64,000 bases of DNA, from assembly GCA_035341665.1 (NCBI GenBank), contig DAOQVR010000004.1, positions 1 to 64,000 on the forward strand. The letters are read 5' to 3'. A program made the translations under genes and the position numbers. A model generated the notes under the pieces. It was not told where the DNA came from. It saw only the letters and a program-made list of their open reading frames with translations, and did no database searches. Of the stretch, positions 8,709 through 18,176 are shown piece by piece; within the stretch, counting starts at the first letter, position 1; each line of letters begins with the position of its first letter. This DNA comes from DAOQVR01 sp035341665 (GTDB lineage: Bacteria; Chloroflexota; Anaerolineae; JAAYZQ01).

Positions 8709-8790
8709 AGGTGCAGCGCACCAAGGACAGGTGCGCCGCGCCCAGGCTCCACAGGTACGCCGCACCCAGACCCGACAGGTGCGGCGCACC
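8709..8790. repeat. Four-copy palindromic 14-mer array between convergent genes
   Basis: Four near-identical 14-mers of the form AGGTGCGSCGCACC occur at 8709, 8729, 8753 and 8777, spaced 20-24 bases. Each is an imperfect palindrome. The same element recurs at 43291 and, degraded, at 21337, always just past a stop codon. Confidence 0.65.
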
Positions 8791-8795
8791 GCTCA

Positions 8796-11783
8796 TTACC
8801 GCCGAAGGTCGAATGCGTCGACGTCGTAGGACGACAGGTTGAAGGCGCTGCCATCCAGGTACAACGTCGTGTTGAAGCTCCCCGCCGTCGTCGACCCCAG
8901 CACCGTGGGCCTAAAGACAAAGATGTCCTCGTTCGCGCCCGAGATCCCGGACACCGAGAAGCTGCCGTAGGTGGTCAAGTAGATATGGGGGTAGGGCGTG
9001 ATGGCCGTGTCGAGCCAGGCGCCGTCCACGTCTTCGTACGCAGAGGTCGACAGCCCCACATCTGACCCGTCAAAGTACCAGGACCAGGTGCCGGCCGTCG
9101 TCGAGCCCCACGACGTCGCGGTGAAGCGGATGAGGTCTTCGTCCTGGCCTGTGATCCCTGTCACACTGAACGCGTCGCGGACAGAAACCACCATCGAGCC
9201 GTCGGCCAGCATGAAGAGGGCATCGATGTCCTCGTACGTGTCGCTCAGGCCGACGTCGGAGCCGTCTAGCTTCCAGGCAAAGGTGCCGGCGGTCGTCGAG
9301 CCGAGGGAGGTCGGGGTGAACTCGACCACATCGGCGTCGCCCACCGTACCCACCCCGGCCACCGAGGTGCTGGCGTCGAAAGACATCAGGATGTGGCCGT
9401 TGTCCAGGACATCGAAGGCGTCGATGTCGGTTGTGATGCCAACGTCCGAGCCGTCAAAGACCCAGTAGTAGCTGCCGGTTGTCGGGTCGAGCTCCACGAT
9501 GTCCTCGTCGTTCCAGGAGCCCGTGTTGGCCGTCAGCGAGAGCCAGATGGTCTCACCCCCGGGAGCCGGCGGGGGGGTCGGCGTCGCCGTCGGCGCCGGC
9601 GTGTTGGTCGGTCCCGGCGGCGGCGTGTTGGTGGGTGTGTTGGTCGGCGGGACCGGCGTGTTCGTCGGCGCGGTTGTCGGCGTCGGCGGCGTCACGCCAC
9701 CCTCCAGCCATGCCAGCACCTTGTCCATCACCGCCGCTCGCGTCGCGGCCGCGCTGATCCCCTCGAAGCCGAAGGAGAAGTAGACCACCCGGTAGGCGCC
9801 CTCCCAGCGCAGCGCACCCCAGGTGTAGGCGGTCCCGGTATAGTCGTAGAGACCGACGGCGCCGCTCCCCAGCCCGATGGCCGAGGGGTAGCTCTGGTTC
9901 GAGGCACCGTCGCCGCCGGTGATGGTGACGTCGGCACCAGCCATGACGTCCGTCCCGATCAGCGTTGTCACGTTGGTATCGTCGGCAATGTAGCTGGCGT
10001 GCAGATAGTTGGCATAGAAGGCATTCGTGTTGATGTCGTAGCCGATGTCCTGCCCGGTGATGAACAGCCTGCCGCCGCCGCTGAGGTAGGTGGTCAGGTT
10101 GGCGATGTCAGTGGTCGTGAGTGTGGTGGAGTAGTCGTTCCCGGTGAACCAGATCACCACCTGGTGTGCTTGCAGGGTGGCCGCCGAGGGCGAGCCCTGC
10201 GAGTAGACGGTCCAGGTATCAAAGCCGCGGCCGAGGGTGTTGAGCGCGGCGGTGAAGTAGGTCTGGTAGGAGGCGTTGGCATCATCGTCGACCAGGAGGA
10301 TCGGCTGGACAGGGGCCGGGGTAGAGGTTGGGGCCGGTGTGGGTGTTGGGCCACCGCCGCCACAGGCGTTCAGCGCCGCCAGGACGTTCAGGTAGCCGTA
10401 GCCATAGGTGTAGTTGCCGCCGTCCCCTGGGCTGCCGCAGTTGCCGGCGGGCGGCGTGTCGGAGTTGCTCTGGAGAAGCTGGAAGGTGCCGTCGATGTTG
10501 CCCTTGTAGGCGGGGCAGGCCTGCCAGAGAAGTGCGACTGCCCCTGCCGTGTGTGGGCTGGACATCGAGGTGCCGCTGTAGGAGCAGGACCAGCTGCTGC
10601 CAGGGATGGTCGAGCAGATGCTAACACCGGGGCCGGAGATATTCGGCTTGGTGTACGGGTCGTGGCCGAAGGCGCTTGGCCCCCGGCTGGAGAAAGAGGC
10701 GATGGTTCGGCTCGAATCGTGCGCAGCGGTAGCAAAGGAGACCTGGTAGTCCCCGGGGCTGCCCAGTGTGCTGCAGGAAGAGCCCTCATTCCCGGCGGAG
10801 AAAGCGGGAAAGATGGCCGCCGCAACCCAGGCAGTGACGTACGACTGGTACCAGGTGTCACCTCCGCCGCCGCCCCACGAGTTGTTGACAATGTGCGGGC
10901 GGTTGGCCGTATTGCCGCCTGGCTGCAGGATCCAGTTGGCGCAGCTCGTCAAGGCACTGTCGCTGCAGGAGCTGGTGCTGCACCCGCGGCAGGCGATCCA
11001 GGTCGCGTCGGGCGCCATGCCGGCGATATAGGTCAGGCTAGGGTCGTCGTCGGCGACCATCGTGCCCATGGTGTGGGTCCCGTGGCCGTTGCCATCGGCA
11101 GGGGTGGAATAGGTGCCGTACGGGTCGTACCAGCACTTGGAGTCGCTTGGGTTGGCCGCACAGGCGTAGGCCTGGTCCAGGGCAGGGTGGCTGTACTGCA
11201 CTCCTGTGTCGATGTTGGCCACCTTGATCCCAGAGCCTTGGTACCCAAGTGACCACACCGATGTGGCCTTGGTGTCGGTGAGGCCCCAGGCAGTCGTGGC
11301 GTCAGGCACCGGCTGGGCTCCGTCCGTCATAACCGGCTGCGGCACCGGCAGCTGCCGCTCGAGGCGCAGGTACGCAACCTCGGGGAAGCCGAGCAGGTTG
11401 CTTGCCACTGTCTGGTTGGCCTGGGCGATGTAGATCGAGTTGTTGATGGGGAAGGACTCGTAGGCAATCCGCTGTGCATCCAGCGCAGCGCGAACACGGG
11501 CTTGGCTGTGCGCTGCCACCTCGACTAGCGCCCGCCAGACGTACTCGCCCCTGGCTTCCCAGGACATGCCGTACGCCGCGCTGAGGTCCGCCTGATCGCG
11601 GAACATCACAAAAAGGTTGGCCTGCCCCTCGCTGTCCAGCACGGCCTGCAATTGGGGCTCGATGGATGCCGATGCGGCGAAACCTGTCGCCGGTCCTTGC
11701 GCCGAAGAGGCCAGGCCCGCACCCAGAGAAACGATCGCCAGGACGGCGATCAGGCTAACTCGAAACCAATGTGCTCTCTTCAC
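8796..11783 (-). CDS. Secreted subtilisin-family (S8) serine protease with C-terminal repeats
   Basis: This 995-residue exported protease has a signal peptide (about 1-30), an inhibitor-like propeptide, then the S8 catalytic domain. The triad is visible as Asp in NIDTGVQ, His in GHGTHTMG and Ser in GTSMSSPH, with the oxyanion Asn in NNSWGGG. After a Pro/Thr linker comes a Rossmann-like domain (starting ILLVDDD) of the class I glutamine-amidotransferase-like type, a second Pro/Thr linker, and about 240 residues of three beta repeats sharing the words FDGSDVG and GSTTAG. The GTG at 11783 is chosen because AGGAG lies 8 bases upstream and a clean signal peptide follows; the upstream in-frame extension overlaps the promoter. 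Confidence 0.85.
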   Translation of the reverse strand: MKRAHWFRVSLIAVLAIVSLGAGLASSAQGPATGFAASASIEPQLQAVLDSEGQANLFVMFRDQADLSAAYGMSWEARGEYVWRALVEVAAHSQARVRAALDAQRIAYESFPINNSIYIAQANQTVASNLLGFPEVAYLRLERQLPVPQPVMTDGAQPVPDATTAWGLTDTKATSVWSLGYQGSGIKVANIDTGVQYSHPALDQAYACAANPSDSKCWYDPYGTYSTPADGNGHGTHTMGTMVADDDPSLTYIAGMAPDATWIACRGCSTSSCSDSALTSCANWILQPGGNTANRPHIVNNSWGGGGGDTWYQSYVTAWVAAAIFPAFSAGNEGSSCSTLGSPGDYQVSFATAAHDSSRTIASFSSRGPSAFGHDPYTKPNISGPGVSICSTIPGSSWSCSYSGTSMSSPHTAGAVALLWQACPAYKGNIDGTFQLLQSNSDTPPAGNCGSPGDGGNYTYGYGYLNVLAALNACGGGGPTPTPAPTSTPAPVQPILLVDDDANASYQTYFTAALNTLGRGFDTWTVYSQGSPSAATLQAHQVVIWFTGNDYSTTLTTTDIANLTTYLSGGGRLFITGQDIGYDINTNAFYANYLHASYIADDTNVTTLIGTDVMAGADVTITGGDGASNQSYPSAIGLGSGAVGLYDYTGTAYTWGALRWEGAYRVVYFSFGFEGISAAATRAAVMDKVLAWLEGGVTPPTPTTAPTNTPVPPTNTPTNTPPPGPTNTPAPTATPTPPPAPGGETIWLSLTANTGSWNDEDIVELDPTTGSYYWVFDGSDVGITTDIDAFDVLDNGHILMSFDASTSVAGVGTVGDADVVEFTPTSLGSTTAGTFAWKLDGSDVGLSDTYEDIDALFMLADGSMVVSVRDAFSVTGITGQDEDLIRFTATSWGSTTAGTWSWYFDGSDVGLSTSAYEDVDGAWLDTAITPYPHIYLTTYGSFSVSGISGANEDIFVFRPTVLGSTTAGSFNTTLYLDGSAFNLSSYDVDAFDLRR

Positions 11784-11898
11784 TTTCCACTCTCCTCGTC
11801 TTGATGGGTAGAGCGACGCAGCTGCGATCAGGCGCGAATCACAGGCGAAAGAGCACCAATAGGCACGCCTCCTTTCTGGGCGAACCTCGCCCCTTCCG

Positions 11899-11927
11899 AT
11901 CTTAGCGCCGAGCAAACGCAAAGTCAA
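11899..11927 (-). promoter_or_regulatory. Sigma70-type promoter for the subtilase gene
   Basis: On the minus strand, TTGACT (11922-11927), 17 bases, TAAGAT (11899-11904). The predicted leader is about 110 bases. Confidence 0.55.
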
Positions 11928-12036
11928 GACGCGGCAACCTTGCCTTTGCGCCAGGGAGAAGATTTAACCGGTGCTTTGGGGGACTACGTCGGACCAACCG
12001 GGACTGGGCGCCGGCAACACAGAATGACAGTGAGCT

Positions 12037-12078
12037 ACCGGGGGGTGGCGCGCCCGCACGGGCGCGCCACCCCCCGGT
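12037..12078 (-). terminator. Strong hairpin after the Asp-box/HEAT protein gene
   Basis: A perfect 20-bp inverted repeat (12037-12056 with 12059-12078) lies just past the stop of the minus-strand gene. There is no T-run. Confidence 0.65.
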
Positions 12079-12084
12079 GCCTTC

Positions 12085-14004
12085 CTACCGCCCTGACCCG
12101 CGGCGTGGAACACGCACGGCAGACGGCTTCAGGTTACGTGCCGCCAGCAGGCCGGCGATCGCCACTGACAGTCCCAGAAGAAGCCAGCGTAGGGCGACAG
12201 CTGTGCCCAGCGCCGCACGGACGGCCGCCAAGCCACTGACCGTTGCGGCCGGCCTCTCGGCAAGCCGCGCCAGTGCCAGCGACGCGGCCTGGCGTACGAT
12301 GGCCGACGGGTCGGACGAGCCGGCCTGCGCCAGCGCACGCTGCGCCGCCGGATCGGCGATCTCGCCCAGCGCCCAGGCGGCTTCGGCTCTGACGGACTCT
12401 TGCTCATCTCCCAGGACATCAAGCAGCGCTCCAGTGGCCGAAGGCGACGCGATCCACCCCAAGGCCTCGGCAGCATTCCGGCGAACGGGGGCATCGGCGG
12501 ACGCAAGCAACGCGGCCAGAGGCTCTACGGCCGCCTCTCCGAGCACCTCAAGCTCCGCCAGCGCCGCATGGCGCCGGGCGGTCATCCCGGTATCGGCCAG
12601 CGGTGCGAGTAGTGCATCGATCGCCGCCGGGCTACCGATCCGCCTCAGCGCCTCAGCCGCGGCGCCGGCAGCCGACGCATCGCTCTCGATGAGCAGTGTC
12701 GCGAGCGGCCCTACTGCCTCGTCAGCACGCATCAGGCCCAGTGCCTTGGCGGCGTTGCGCCTGACCTGAGTGTCGCTCCCGGAGAGGGCAGCCTCCAGGG
12801 AAGGCAGCGTCGACGGGTCGTCCAGCCTTCCCAGTGCGACCGAAGCTGCCTGCGCCACTGCATTGTCCGCATCCTGCAGCGCCGCCAGGAGGGCTTGCCC
12901 TGCGCCCTCGGCGCGCGCCATGCCCAACACCAGGGCGGCGTTGGCCCGCTCAACGTTGCTCCCGCTCCCCAGCAGCGAGAACGCAGCTGCCAGGTCGGGC
13001 TGGTAGGCCTGTAGCCCATCGTCGGTGGCCGCCAGGGTGGTCAGAGGCCGGCTGGGCACGGGCACCAGGTCCGCGGCGCGCTGTGCCTCGGGGAAGGAAG
13101 GCCCGGCCAGCTTGACCCAAGAGCTGCCTCCGTCCAGCGTCGCGAAGGCACCCGCGGCGGATTCGTGCAGCTGCGTCCCGCCCACCAGGTAGGATACACC
13201 GGCATACAGCACGTTGGGTTCCACAGGATCGGCGCGCAGCGCCGTAATGCGCAGCGTGAGACCGGCGGCTTGTCCGAGACCCGTCACGGCGGGCTGCCAG
13301 CTGAGGCCGGCATCCCGGCTCACCAACAGCCCGCTCCCTTCGGTGCCCACGAGCAGGGTTTCTGAATCGAGGGCGACCAGAGCTGACAGGCGTCCCGGCA
13401 CTATGCGCGCTCCTGTGAAGGTGAGCCCGCCGTCACTGGAGACATGAAGCGCTGCAGGTGTCGCGGCAAAGAGCCGCCCACCGACTGTCGCCAGGAATTC
13501 CACAGGTGCGCCGGAGGGGCCTGCTGCAAGAGGCTCCGGATCATCACTGCCCCTCTGAAGCCAGACGCCGCGCCCGCTCGTGCCAATGAAGAGCTCCCCA
13601 CCCTCGCCGAAGGCCAGGCTGGAGGCAGGCAGCGAGGCTGCCACGCTCGTCCAGCGGTCACCCCGGTTGCCCGAGCGGAACACCCCACCATCGCTCAGCG
13701 CGACCGCGACGCGGTCGGCCCCGTCAGAGGCCCACGCCACGACCGAAGCGATTCCGGTCTTGAGGGGTACCGGCTGCCATGTTTCTCCCAGGTTGGCGCT
13801 ACGGTAGAGGACCGCCCGAGCTCCGGCAACCGGCTGCCAAGCGGCGTATTGAACCACCGGAGCCGGCTGCTCAGTGGAAGAGGTTGCAGCCCCGGGCTCG
13901 CTTCTGCCACGGCCCAAAGCCCACGCCGCGCCGATTCCAGCGGCCAGGATGGCTACCACGAGAAGCCAGCGCAGCACCTGGTTCAGTCGTCTCTTGTCTG
14001 TCAT
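12085..14004 (-). CDS. Membrane-anchored Asp-box beta-propeller plus HEAT-repeat protein
   Basis: The 639-residue protein has an N-terminal membrane helix (about 11-30). About 300 residues of sialidase/Ycf48-type Asp-box repeats follow (SANLGETW, SGNRGDRW, SSDGGLTF, SRDAGLSW, LDGGSSW). Then come about 250 residues of HEAT/PBS-lyase-type repeats (units such as RRNAAKALGLM) and a second hydrophobic segment near the C-terminus (about 600-620) with a basic tail. Two hydrophobic ends suggest the repeats lie outside the membrane or span between two anchors. GAGGTGAG precedes the ATG. Fusion of a propeller with HEAT repeats suggests a scaffold or binding role; no enzyme residues are seen. Confidence 0.75.
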   Translation of the reverse strand: MTDKRRLNQVLRWLLVVAILAAGIGAAWALGRGRSEPGAATSSTEQPAPVVQYAAWQPVAGARAVLYRSANLGETWQPVPLKTGIASVVAWASDGADRVAVALSDGGVFRSGNRGDRWTSVAASLPASSLAFGEGGELFIGTSGRGVWLQRGSDDPEPLAAGPSGAPVEFLATVGGRLFAATPAALHVSSDGGLTFTGARIVPGRLSALVALDSETLLVGTEGSGLLVSRDAGLSWQPAVTGLGQAAGLTLRITALRADPVEPNVLYAGVSYLVGGTQLHESAAGAFATLDGGSSWVKLAGPSFPEAQRAADLVPVPSRPLTTLAATDDGLQAYQPDLAAAFSLLGSGSNVERANAALVLGMARAEGAGQALLAALQDADNAVAQAASVALGRLDDPSTLPSLEAALSGSDTQVRRNAAKALGLMRADEAVGPLATLLIESDASAAGAAAEALRRIGSPAAIDALLAPLADTGMTARRHAALAELEVLGEAAVEPLAALLASADAPVRRNAAEALGWIASPSATGALLDVLGDEQESVRAEAAWALGEIADPAAQRALAQAGSSDPSAIVRQAASLALARLAERPAATVSGLAAVRAALGTAVALRWLLLGLSVAIAGLLAARNLKPSAVRVPRRGSGR

Positions 14005-14076
14005 AGCTCACCTCGTTCCCCCTGGAGAGGCCGCCGGCCGTCTGCCAGGTTCATATTTACTATTTGCGTCATGTAT

Positions 14077-14105
14077 ATCATACCACAGGACGAAGGGCTT
14101 GTCAA
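14077..14105 (-). promoter_or_regulatory. Sigma70-type promoter for the Asp-box/HEAT protein
   Basis: On the minus strand, TTGACA (14100-14105), 17 bases, TATGAT (14077-14082). The predicted leader is about 65 bases. Confidence 0.65.
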
Positions 14106-14188
14106 GCCCTTTGCCACGTTTTTGTCGTGGTTCTTATGCTAGAGACGGCCGAGGGGCGCACTCAGTTCCAGGGGAGAGGACAGAAAAG

Positions 14189-14212
14189 GGCATCCAGGGG
14201 TACCTGGATGCC
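14189..14212 (-). terminator. Intrinsic terminator of the P-type ATPase gene
   Basis: A 10-bp stem (14189-14198 with 14203-14212) with a 4-base loop is followed, on the minus strand, by a run of Ts (14185-14188 region). It sits just after the ATPase stop. Confidence 0.7.
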
Positions 14213-14233
14213 TAGAATCGACTGCGCTAACCC

Positions 14234-16861
14234 TTACTTCTGGCGGAGAAGGCGCATTCCGTTGAGCGTCACCAACAGGGAGGCGCCCACGTCGGCAAAC
14301 ACGGCCATCCACATGGTGGCCAAACCGGCCAACGCGAGCGCCAGGAAGAGGGCTTTGATGCCGAGTGCCAGGACCACGTTCTGAGCAACGACACGGCGCG
14401 CCTGCCGGCTCAGCCGGACGGCGAAAGGCAGAAGGGAGAGGTCGTCCCCCATGAGCGCCACGTCGGCCGTCTCCAGCGCGGCATCGGTGCCGGCGGCACC
14501 CATCGCGATGCCGACTGTGGCACGCGCCAGCGCCGGGGCATCGTTCACACCGTCTCCCACCATTGCGACTGCGCCGTGGCGGTCAAGCAACGCCTCGATC
14601 GCAGTCACCTTGTGCTCGGGCAGAAGGCCGGCCCTGACCTCCACGCCCACGCTCTGACCGACGGCACGCGCCGTGGCCTCGTTGTCGCCGGTGAGCATCA
14701 CGGTGCGCTCAATCCCGAGAGCCTGGAGTGTGCGCATCACTTCGCGTACGCCGGGGCGCAGTGTATCGGCCACCACGATGGCGCCCAGCACCAGGCCGTC
14801 CTCCTCGACCACCATGGCACTGTGACCGGCCTCCTGAGCGCTGTGTACGGCGCTGCACAGCGGACCGTCTACCAGCTCAGGGTGATTCTCATGGACCAAG
14901 CTATGCGAGCCCACTGTGACGACATGGCCGTCGCGCTGGCCCCGAACGCCGCGGCCGGTCAGCGCTTCTACCAGCGCAGCAGCCTGCTGGCCCTCCAACA
15001 GCCCCAGCGCGTCGGCCTGCCGGACGATGGCCTGTGCGATGGGGTGCTCGGAGCGCCGCTCCACAGCGGCGGCGTCCGCCAGGACCTGCAGGCAGCCCTC
15101 GCACTCGGGCCACGGCGTCTCGCTTACGTGATCGAGGCAGCGCACCCTCACGACCTGCGGCTTGCCGGAGGTGAGTGTCCCGGTCTTGTCAAAGGCCATG
15201 ACGCGCAGCCTACCGAGCGCTTCGAGGTGACTACCGCCCTTGATCAGCACGCCCCTGCGGGCGGCGCCGGCAATGGCGCTGACGATCGTGACCGGGGTGG
15301 AGATCACCAGCGCGCAGGGGCAGGCGATCACGAGCAGCACCAGCGCCCGATGGAGCCATCCAAGGAACAACGGCCAAAACGCGCCTGCGCCAGAAAGGAA
15401 TCCGGCGAGTGGCGGCACCAGCGCAACCGCAACGGCCACCCCGATGACGATGGGGGTGTAGACGCGGGCAAAGCGGTCGACAAAGCGCTGAGACGGCGCC
15501 TTCTGCGCCTGGGCCTCCTCCACCATGCGGATGATGCGGGCGATGGTCGAGTCGCTTGCCAACCGGGAGACGCGCACCGTCAGGGCACCCTGGCCATTGA
15601 CCGTTCCGGCAAAGACGTCAGAGCCCGGGACCACGTCTGCCGGCTGGCTCTCACCCGTTACGGGCGCTTGGTTCACCGCGGATTCGCCGGCGATCACCTG
15701 GCCGTCCATGGGGATGCGCTCGCCCGGCCGCACCAAGATGCGGTCGCCCGCGCGCAGAGCCTCTACCGGAACCTGCTCGTCTCGCTCGCCGCGGAGCAGG
15801 GTGGCGCGGCGCGGCGATAGATCCATGAGCCCGCGGATGGCGCGGCGGGCCCGGTCCATGGTGTAGCTTTCCAGCAGATTTCCCAGGGAGAAGAGAAAGA
15901 TTGCGACGGCACCCTCGGCCGATTCGCCGATAACGATCGAGCCTATGGCTGCGATGGACATGAGCGCATTCATGTCCAGCGAGCGTGCACTGCGCAGGCT
16001 GGCCCAGCCAGCACGAACCACAGAGTATCCGCCCGCGATGATGGCGGCTATGTTCGCCGCTGTGAAGAACGGCTCGGGGAGGTGAAGAAGGTGGAGAGCC
16101 AGGGCCAGCAGGATCAGCAAACCCGACGCGGCCGTGGTCAGCTCCCGGCGGTGCTCCCGAGCCCACGCGCCACGACTGCCCCTGTCCGACGCCCCGGCCC
16201 CTTCGGCAACAAGCGAATAGCCCATCTCGCGTGCCACGCGACGGGAAGCGGACACGACGTCGGCGCTTCCGCCCGGCACAAGCCGGGCACGTGCCAGGGA
16301 AAAATCGACGCTCGCTTCTGCGATGCCCGGGATCCGCCGCAGTGCCTCTTCCAGGTGCAGGGCACAGTCGGCGCAATCGAGCCCTTCCACGCGAAAGGTG
16401 AGCTCGCCGGACGGCTCCACAGAGGCGAGATCATAGCCAAGCTCACGGACGTGCGCCGCAATGGCCGTCCGGTCTACGAGGCCGGCGTCGTACTCCAAGG
16501 AAAGTGTGCCACTGGCAAAGTTGGCATCCGCCGAGAGGACACCGACCAGCCGGCGCACCCCAGATTCGAGTGTGCGGGCGCAGTCGGCGCAATCCATGCC
16601 GCTGATCGACAGCGACTCGTGGTAGTACTGCGCCTCGAGACGCGCCCCTTCCTCGGCCATGATCGCCTGTACCCGGCTAGGGCCGATCTGCTCCGGGTTG
16701 TAGTGCACACACATCCGAGGGGAATCGCCGGTGGCATCGATGTGCGTCACCTCGATCCCCGGATGCGCAGCGATGCGGAGCTGTAGGCGGTCAATGCACG
16801 TTTGGCAGTTGTTGCCCGCCGGCAGGAGGATACATATCTCAGTCTTGGTCTTCTCAATCAT
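14234..16861 (-). CDS. Heavy-metal P1B-type ATPase, Zn/Cd/Pb exporter
   Basis: The 875-residue pump exports divalent soft metals across the membrane. Three HMA-like domains come first: one degenerate with NCQTC, then two with GMDCADC and GLDCADC. The membrane and ATPase core follows with CPC (in IACPCALVIS), the phosphorylation site DKTGTLT (Asp near residue 556) and GDGVND. The last helices carry an Asn...Lys pattern and a final DVGASL, the signature of the ZntA/CadA (P1B-2) subgroup rather than Cu pumps. I prefer the ATG at 16861; the longer in-frame start at 16939 runs through the hairpin behind rplI. No metalloregulator gene is adjacent. Confidence 0.88.
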   Translation of the reverse strand: MIEKTKTEICILLPAGNNCQTCIDRLQLRIAAHPGIEVTHIDATGDSPRMCVHYNPEQIGPSRVQAIMAEEGARLEAQYYHESLSISGMDCADCARTLESGVRRLVGVLSADANFASGTLSLEYDAGLVDRTAIAAHVRELGYDLASVEPSGELTFRVEGLDCADCALHLEEALRRIPGIAEASVDFSLARARLVPGGSADVVSASRRVAREMGYSLVAEGAGASDRGSRGAWAREHRRELTTAASGLLILLALALHLLHLPEPFFTAANIAAIIAGGYSVVRAGWASLRSARSLDMNALMSIAAIGSIVIGESAEGAVAIFLFSLGNLLESYTMDRARRAIRGLMDLSPRRATLLRGERDEQVPVEALRAGDRILVRPGERIPMDGQVIAGESAVNQAPVTGESQPADVVPGSDVFAGTVNGQGALTVRVSRLASDSTIARIIRMVEEAQAQKAPSQRFVDRFARVYTPIVIGVAVAVALVPPLAGFLSGAGAFWPLFLGWLHRALVLLVIACPCALVISTPVTIVSAIAGAARRGVLIKGGSHLEALGRLRVMAFDKTGTLTSGKPQVVRVRCLDHVSETPWPECEGCLQVLADAAAVERRSEHPIAQAIVRQADALGLLEGQQAAALVEALTGRGVRGQRDGHVVTVGSHSLVHENHPELVDGPLCSAVHSAQEAGHSAMVVEEDGLVLGAIVVADTLRPGVREVMRTLQALGIERTVMLTGDNEATARAVGQSVGVEVRAGLLPEHKVTAIEALLDRHGAVAMVGDGVNDAPALARATVGIAMGAAGTDAALETADVALMGDDLSLLPFAVRLSRQARRVVAQNVVLALGIKALFLALALAGLATMWMAVFADVGASLLVTLNGMRLLRQK

Positions 16862-16913
16862 CCCTTCGGGCTCTTGGCCGCGGCCGGAGGGGCAGACTCC
16901 CCCAAGGCACCAA

Positions 16914-16967
16914 GCTCCCCGAGACCCATGCCCTCCCACCTCGAAAGGGGCATGGGTCTCGGGGAGC
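16914..16967 (-). terminator. Hairpin terminator downstream of rplI
   Basis: A perfect 20-bp inverted repeat (16914-16933 with 16948-16967) with a 14-base loop sits 20 bases past the rplI stop, between it and the ATPase gene. Confidence 0.7.
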
Positions 16968-16987
16968 CTGGCAGGGGTCCGGGACTG

Positions 16988-17437
16988 CTAGTCCTCGCGC
17001 TCGACGACCACGATCACCTTGGCCTCCGCCTGTGGCGCGAAGCGGATGGTGACCGTATGAGCGCCCAGCTCTTTGATCGGCTCCTCGAGCTCGATCTTGC
17101 GCTTGTCAATCTCGCGCCCGACCTTGGCCTGCAGCGCCTCGGCGATGTTGGCGTTGGTAATCGAACCGTAGAGCCGGTCGCCTTCTCCGGCGCGCGCCTG
17201 GAAGGAGACAGTCTGTCCATCGATGATCTGTGCCAAGGCCTGGGCCTCGCTCAGAACGCGGGCCTGCTTGCGGATCTTGGCTTGGCGGGCCTGCTCTGCA
17301 GCCTTGACACTGCCGGGCGTGGCCGGGAGTGCCAGCAGGCGCGGGATGAGAAAGTTGCGGGCATAACCATCGGCCACCTTCTTCACGTCGCCGGCGTGGC
17401 CGAGGCCCTCCACATCCTGTAGTAAGAGAACTTGCAT
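16988..17437 (-). CDS. rplI: 50S ribosomal protein L9
   Basis: At 149 residues it has the usual full length: an N-terminal rRNA-binding domain (start MQVLLLQDV, with GYARNFLIP), the long connecting helix and the C-terminal domain. GGAG lies upstream of the ATG at 17437, and the promoter spacing also excludes the longer in-frame start. It stands alone, without the rpsF-ssb-rpsR genes often found beside it. Confidence 0.95.
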   Translation of the reverse strand: MQVLLLQDVEGLGHAGDVKKVADGYARNFLIPRLLALPATPGSVKAAEQARQAKIRKQARVLSEAQALAQIIDGQTVSFQARAGEGDRLYGSITNANIAEALQAKVGREIDKRKIELEEPIKELGAHTVTIRFAPQAEAKVIVVVERED

Positions 17438-17468
17438 GGTTGCTGCTCCATCTGGAAAGTTGCCGATC

Positions 17469-17497
17469 AGTATACAGCACATTGCGCTTCCGGGCAA
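17469..17497 (-). promoter_or_regulatory. Sigma70-type promoter for rplI
   Basis: On the minus strand, TTGCCC (17492-17497), 17 bases, TATACT (17469-17474). The predicted leader is about 25 bases. Confidence 0.65.
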
Positions 17498-17620
17498 ACG
17501 GCATGCGGGCCATAGGCCGATCAAGTCGGAGCCCTCGCTGAGCTATCGTGCGGTGGAGCGCAGCGACGGGAGTCCCACCGTTGCCGGGCCAGGCGCGCGA
17601 TCCCGGGAAGATGCCCAGAC

Positions 17621-18124
17621 CTAGCCGTAGAGGTACTTCTCCCACGCCTCTGGCGGGGGCGTACCGGTCACCCAAGTGATGGCCAGGTAGCGCGGGCGGA
17701 CGGGACGCCGCGGATTGGGCAGGTGCGCCTCCTCAGGCGTGCGGCTTCCCTTGCGCCGGTTGCAGGGAGCACAGGCCGTGACCACATTCTCCCAGCAAGT
17801 GGTGCCGCCCTGGGAGCGCGGGATCACGTGATCGATCGTGAGCAGCGCCCGGCCTGGCTGCGCGCCACAGTACTGACACGTGTACATGTCACGCGCCAGT
17901 ACCGTCCGCCTCGAGAGCGGCAGGCCGAACGTCCGCGGGATCCGCACGAAATAGACCAGGCGGATGACGAGGGGAACAGGCACTGTGGAGTGCTCGGCGC
18001 GTAGATAGGCCTCCGCTGCCTCGACGATCTCGGCCTTCTCCTTCAGCAAGAGGACCACAGCACGCCGCACCGAGACGACACTCAGCGGCTCATAGCTTGC
18101 ATTGAGGACCAGTACCTGCGTCAT
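17621..18124 (-). CDS. HNH endonuclease family protein
   Basis: A 167-residue protein of the common bacterial family beginning TQVLVLNASYEPL. The zinc/HNH core is CQYC, then IDHVIPRSQGG (catalytic His), then NVVTACAPCNRRKG. The cellular role of this family is not established. I chose the ATG at 18124 (AGGGG 7 bases upstream and conserved family start). It lies just behind two tRNA genes on the same strand and may be cotranscribed with them. Confidence 0.85.
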   Translation of the reverse strand: MTQVLVLNASYEPLSVVSVRRAVVLLLKEKAEIVEAAEAYLRAEHSTVPVPLVIRLVYFVRIPRTFGLPLSRRTVLARDMYTCQYCGAQPGRALLTIDHVIPRSQGGTTCWENVVTACAPCNRRKGSRTPEEAHLPNPRRPVRPRYLAITWVTGTPPPEAWEKYLYG

Positions 18125-18176
18125 GTGCGCCCCTATCAAGCCGGCGCCTGGGGGTTGGCACGCCCTCTGGCGTCGA

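Noticed and set aside
9393..11252. 619-codon plus-strand open frame opposite the subtilase gene
   Set aside because: It is the antisense shadow of the S8 protease, has no ribosome site, and reads as low-complexity Gly/Arg/Val. The protease frame carries all catalytic motifs.
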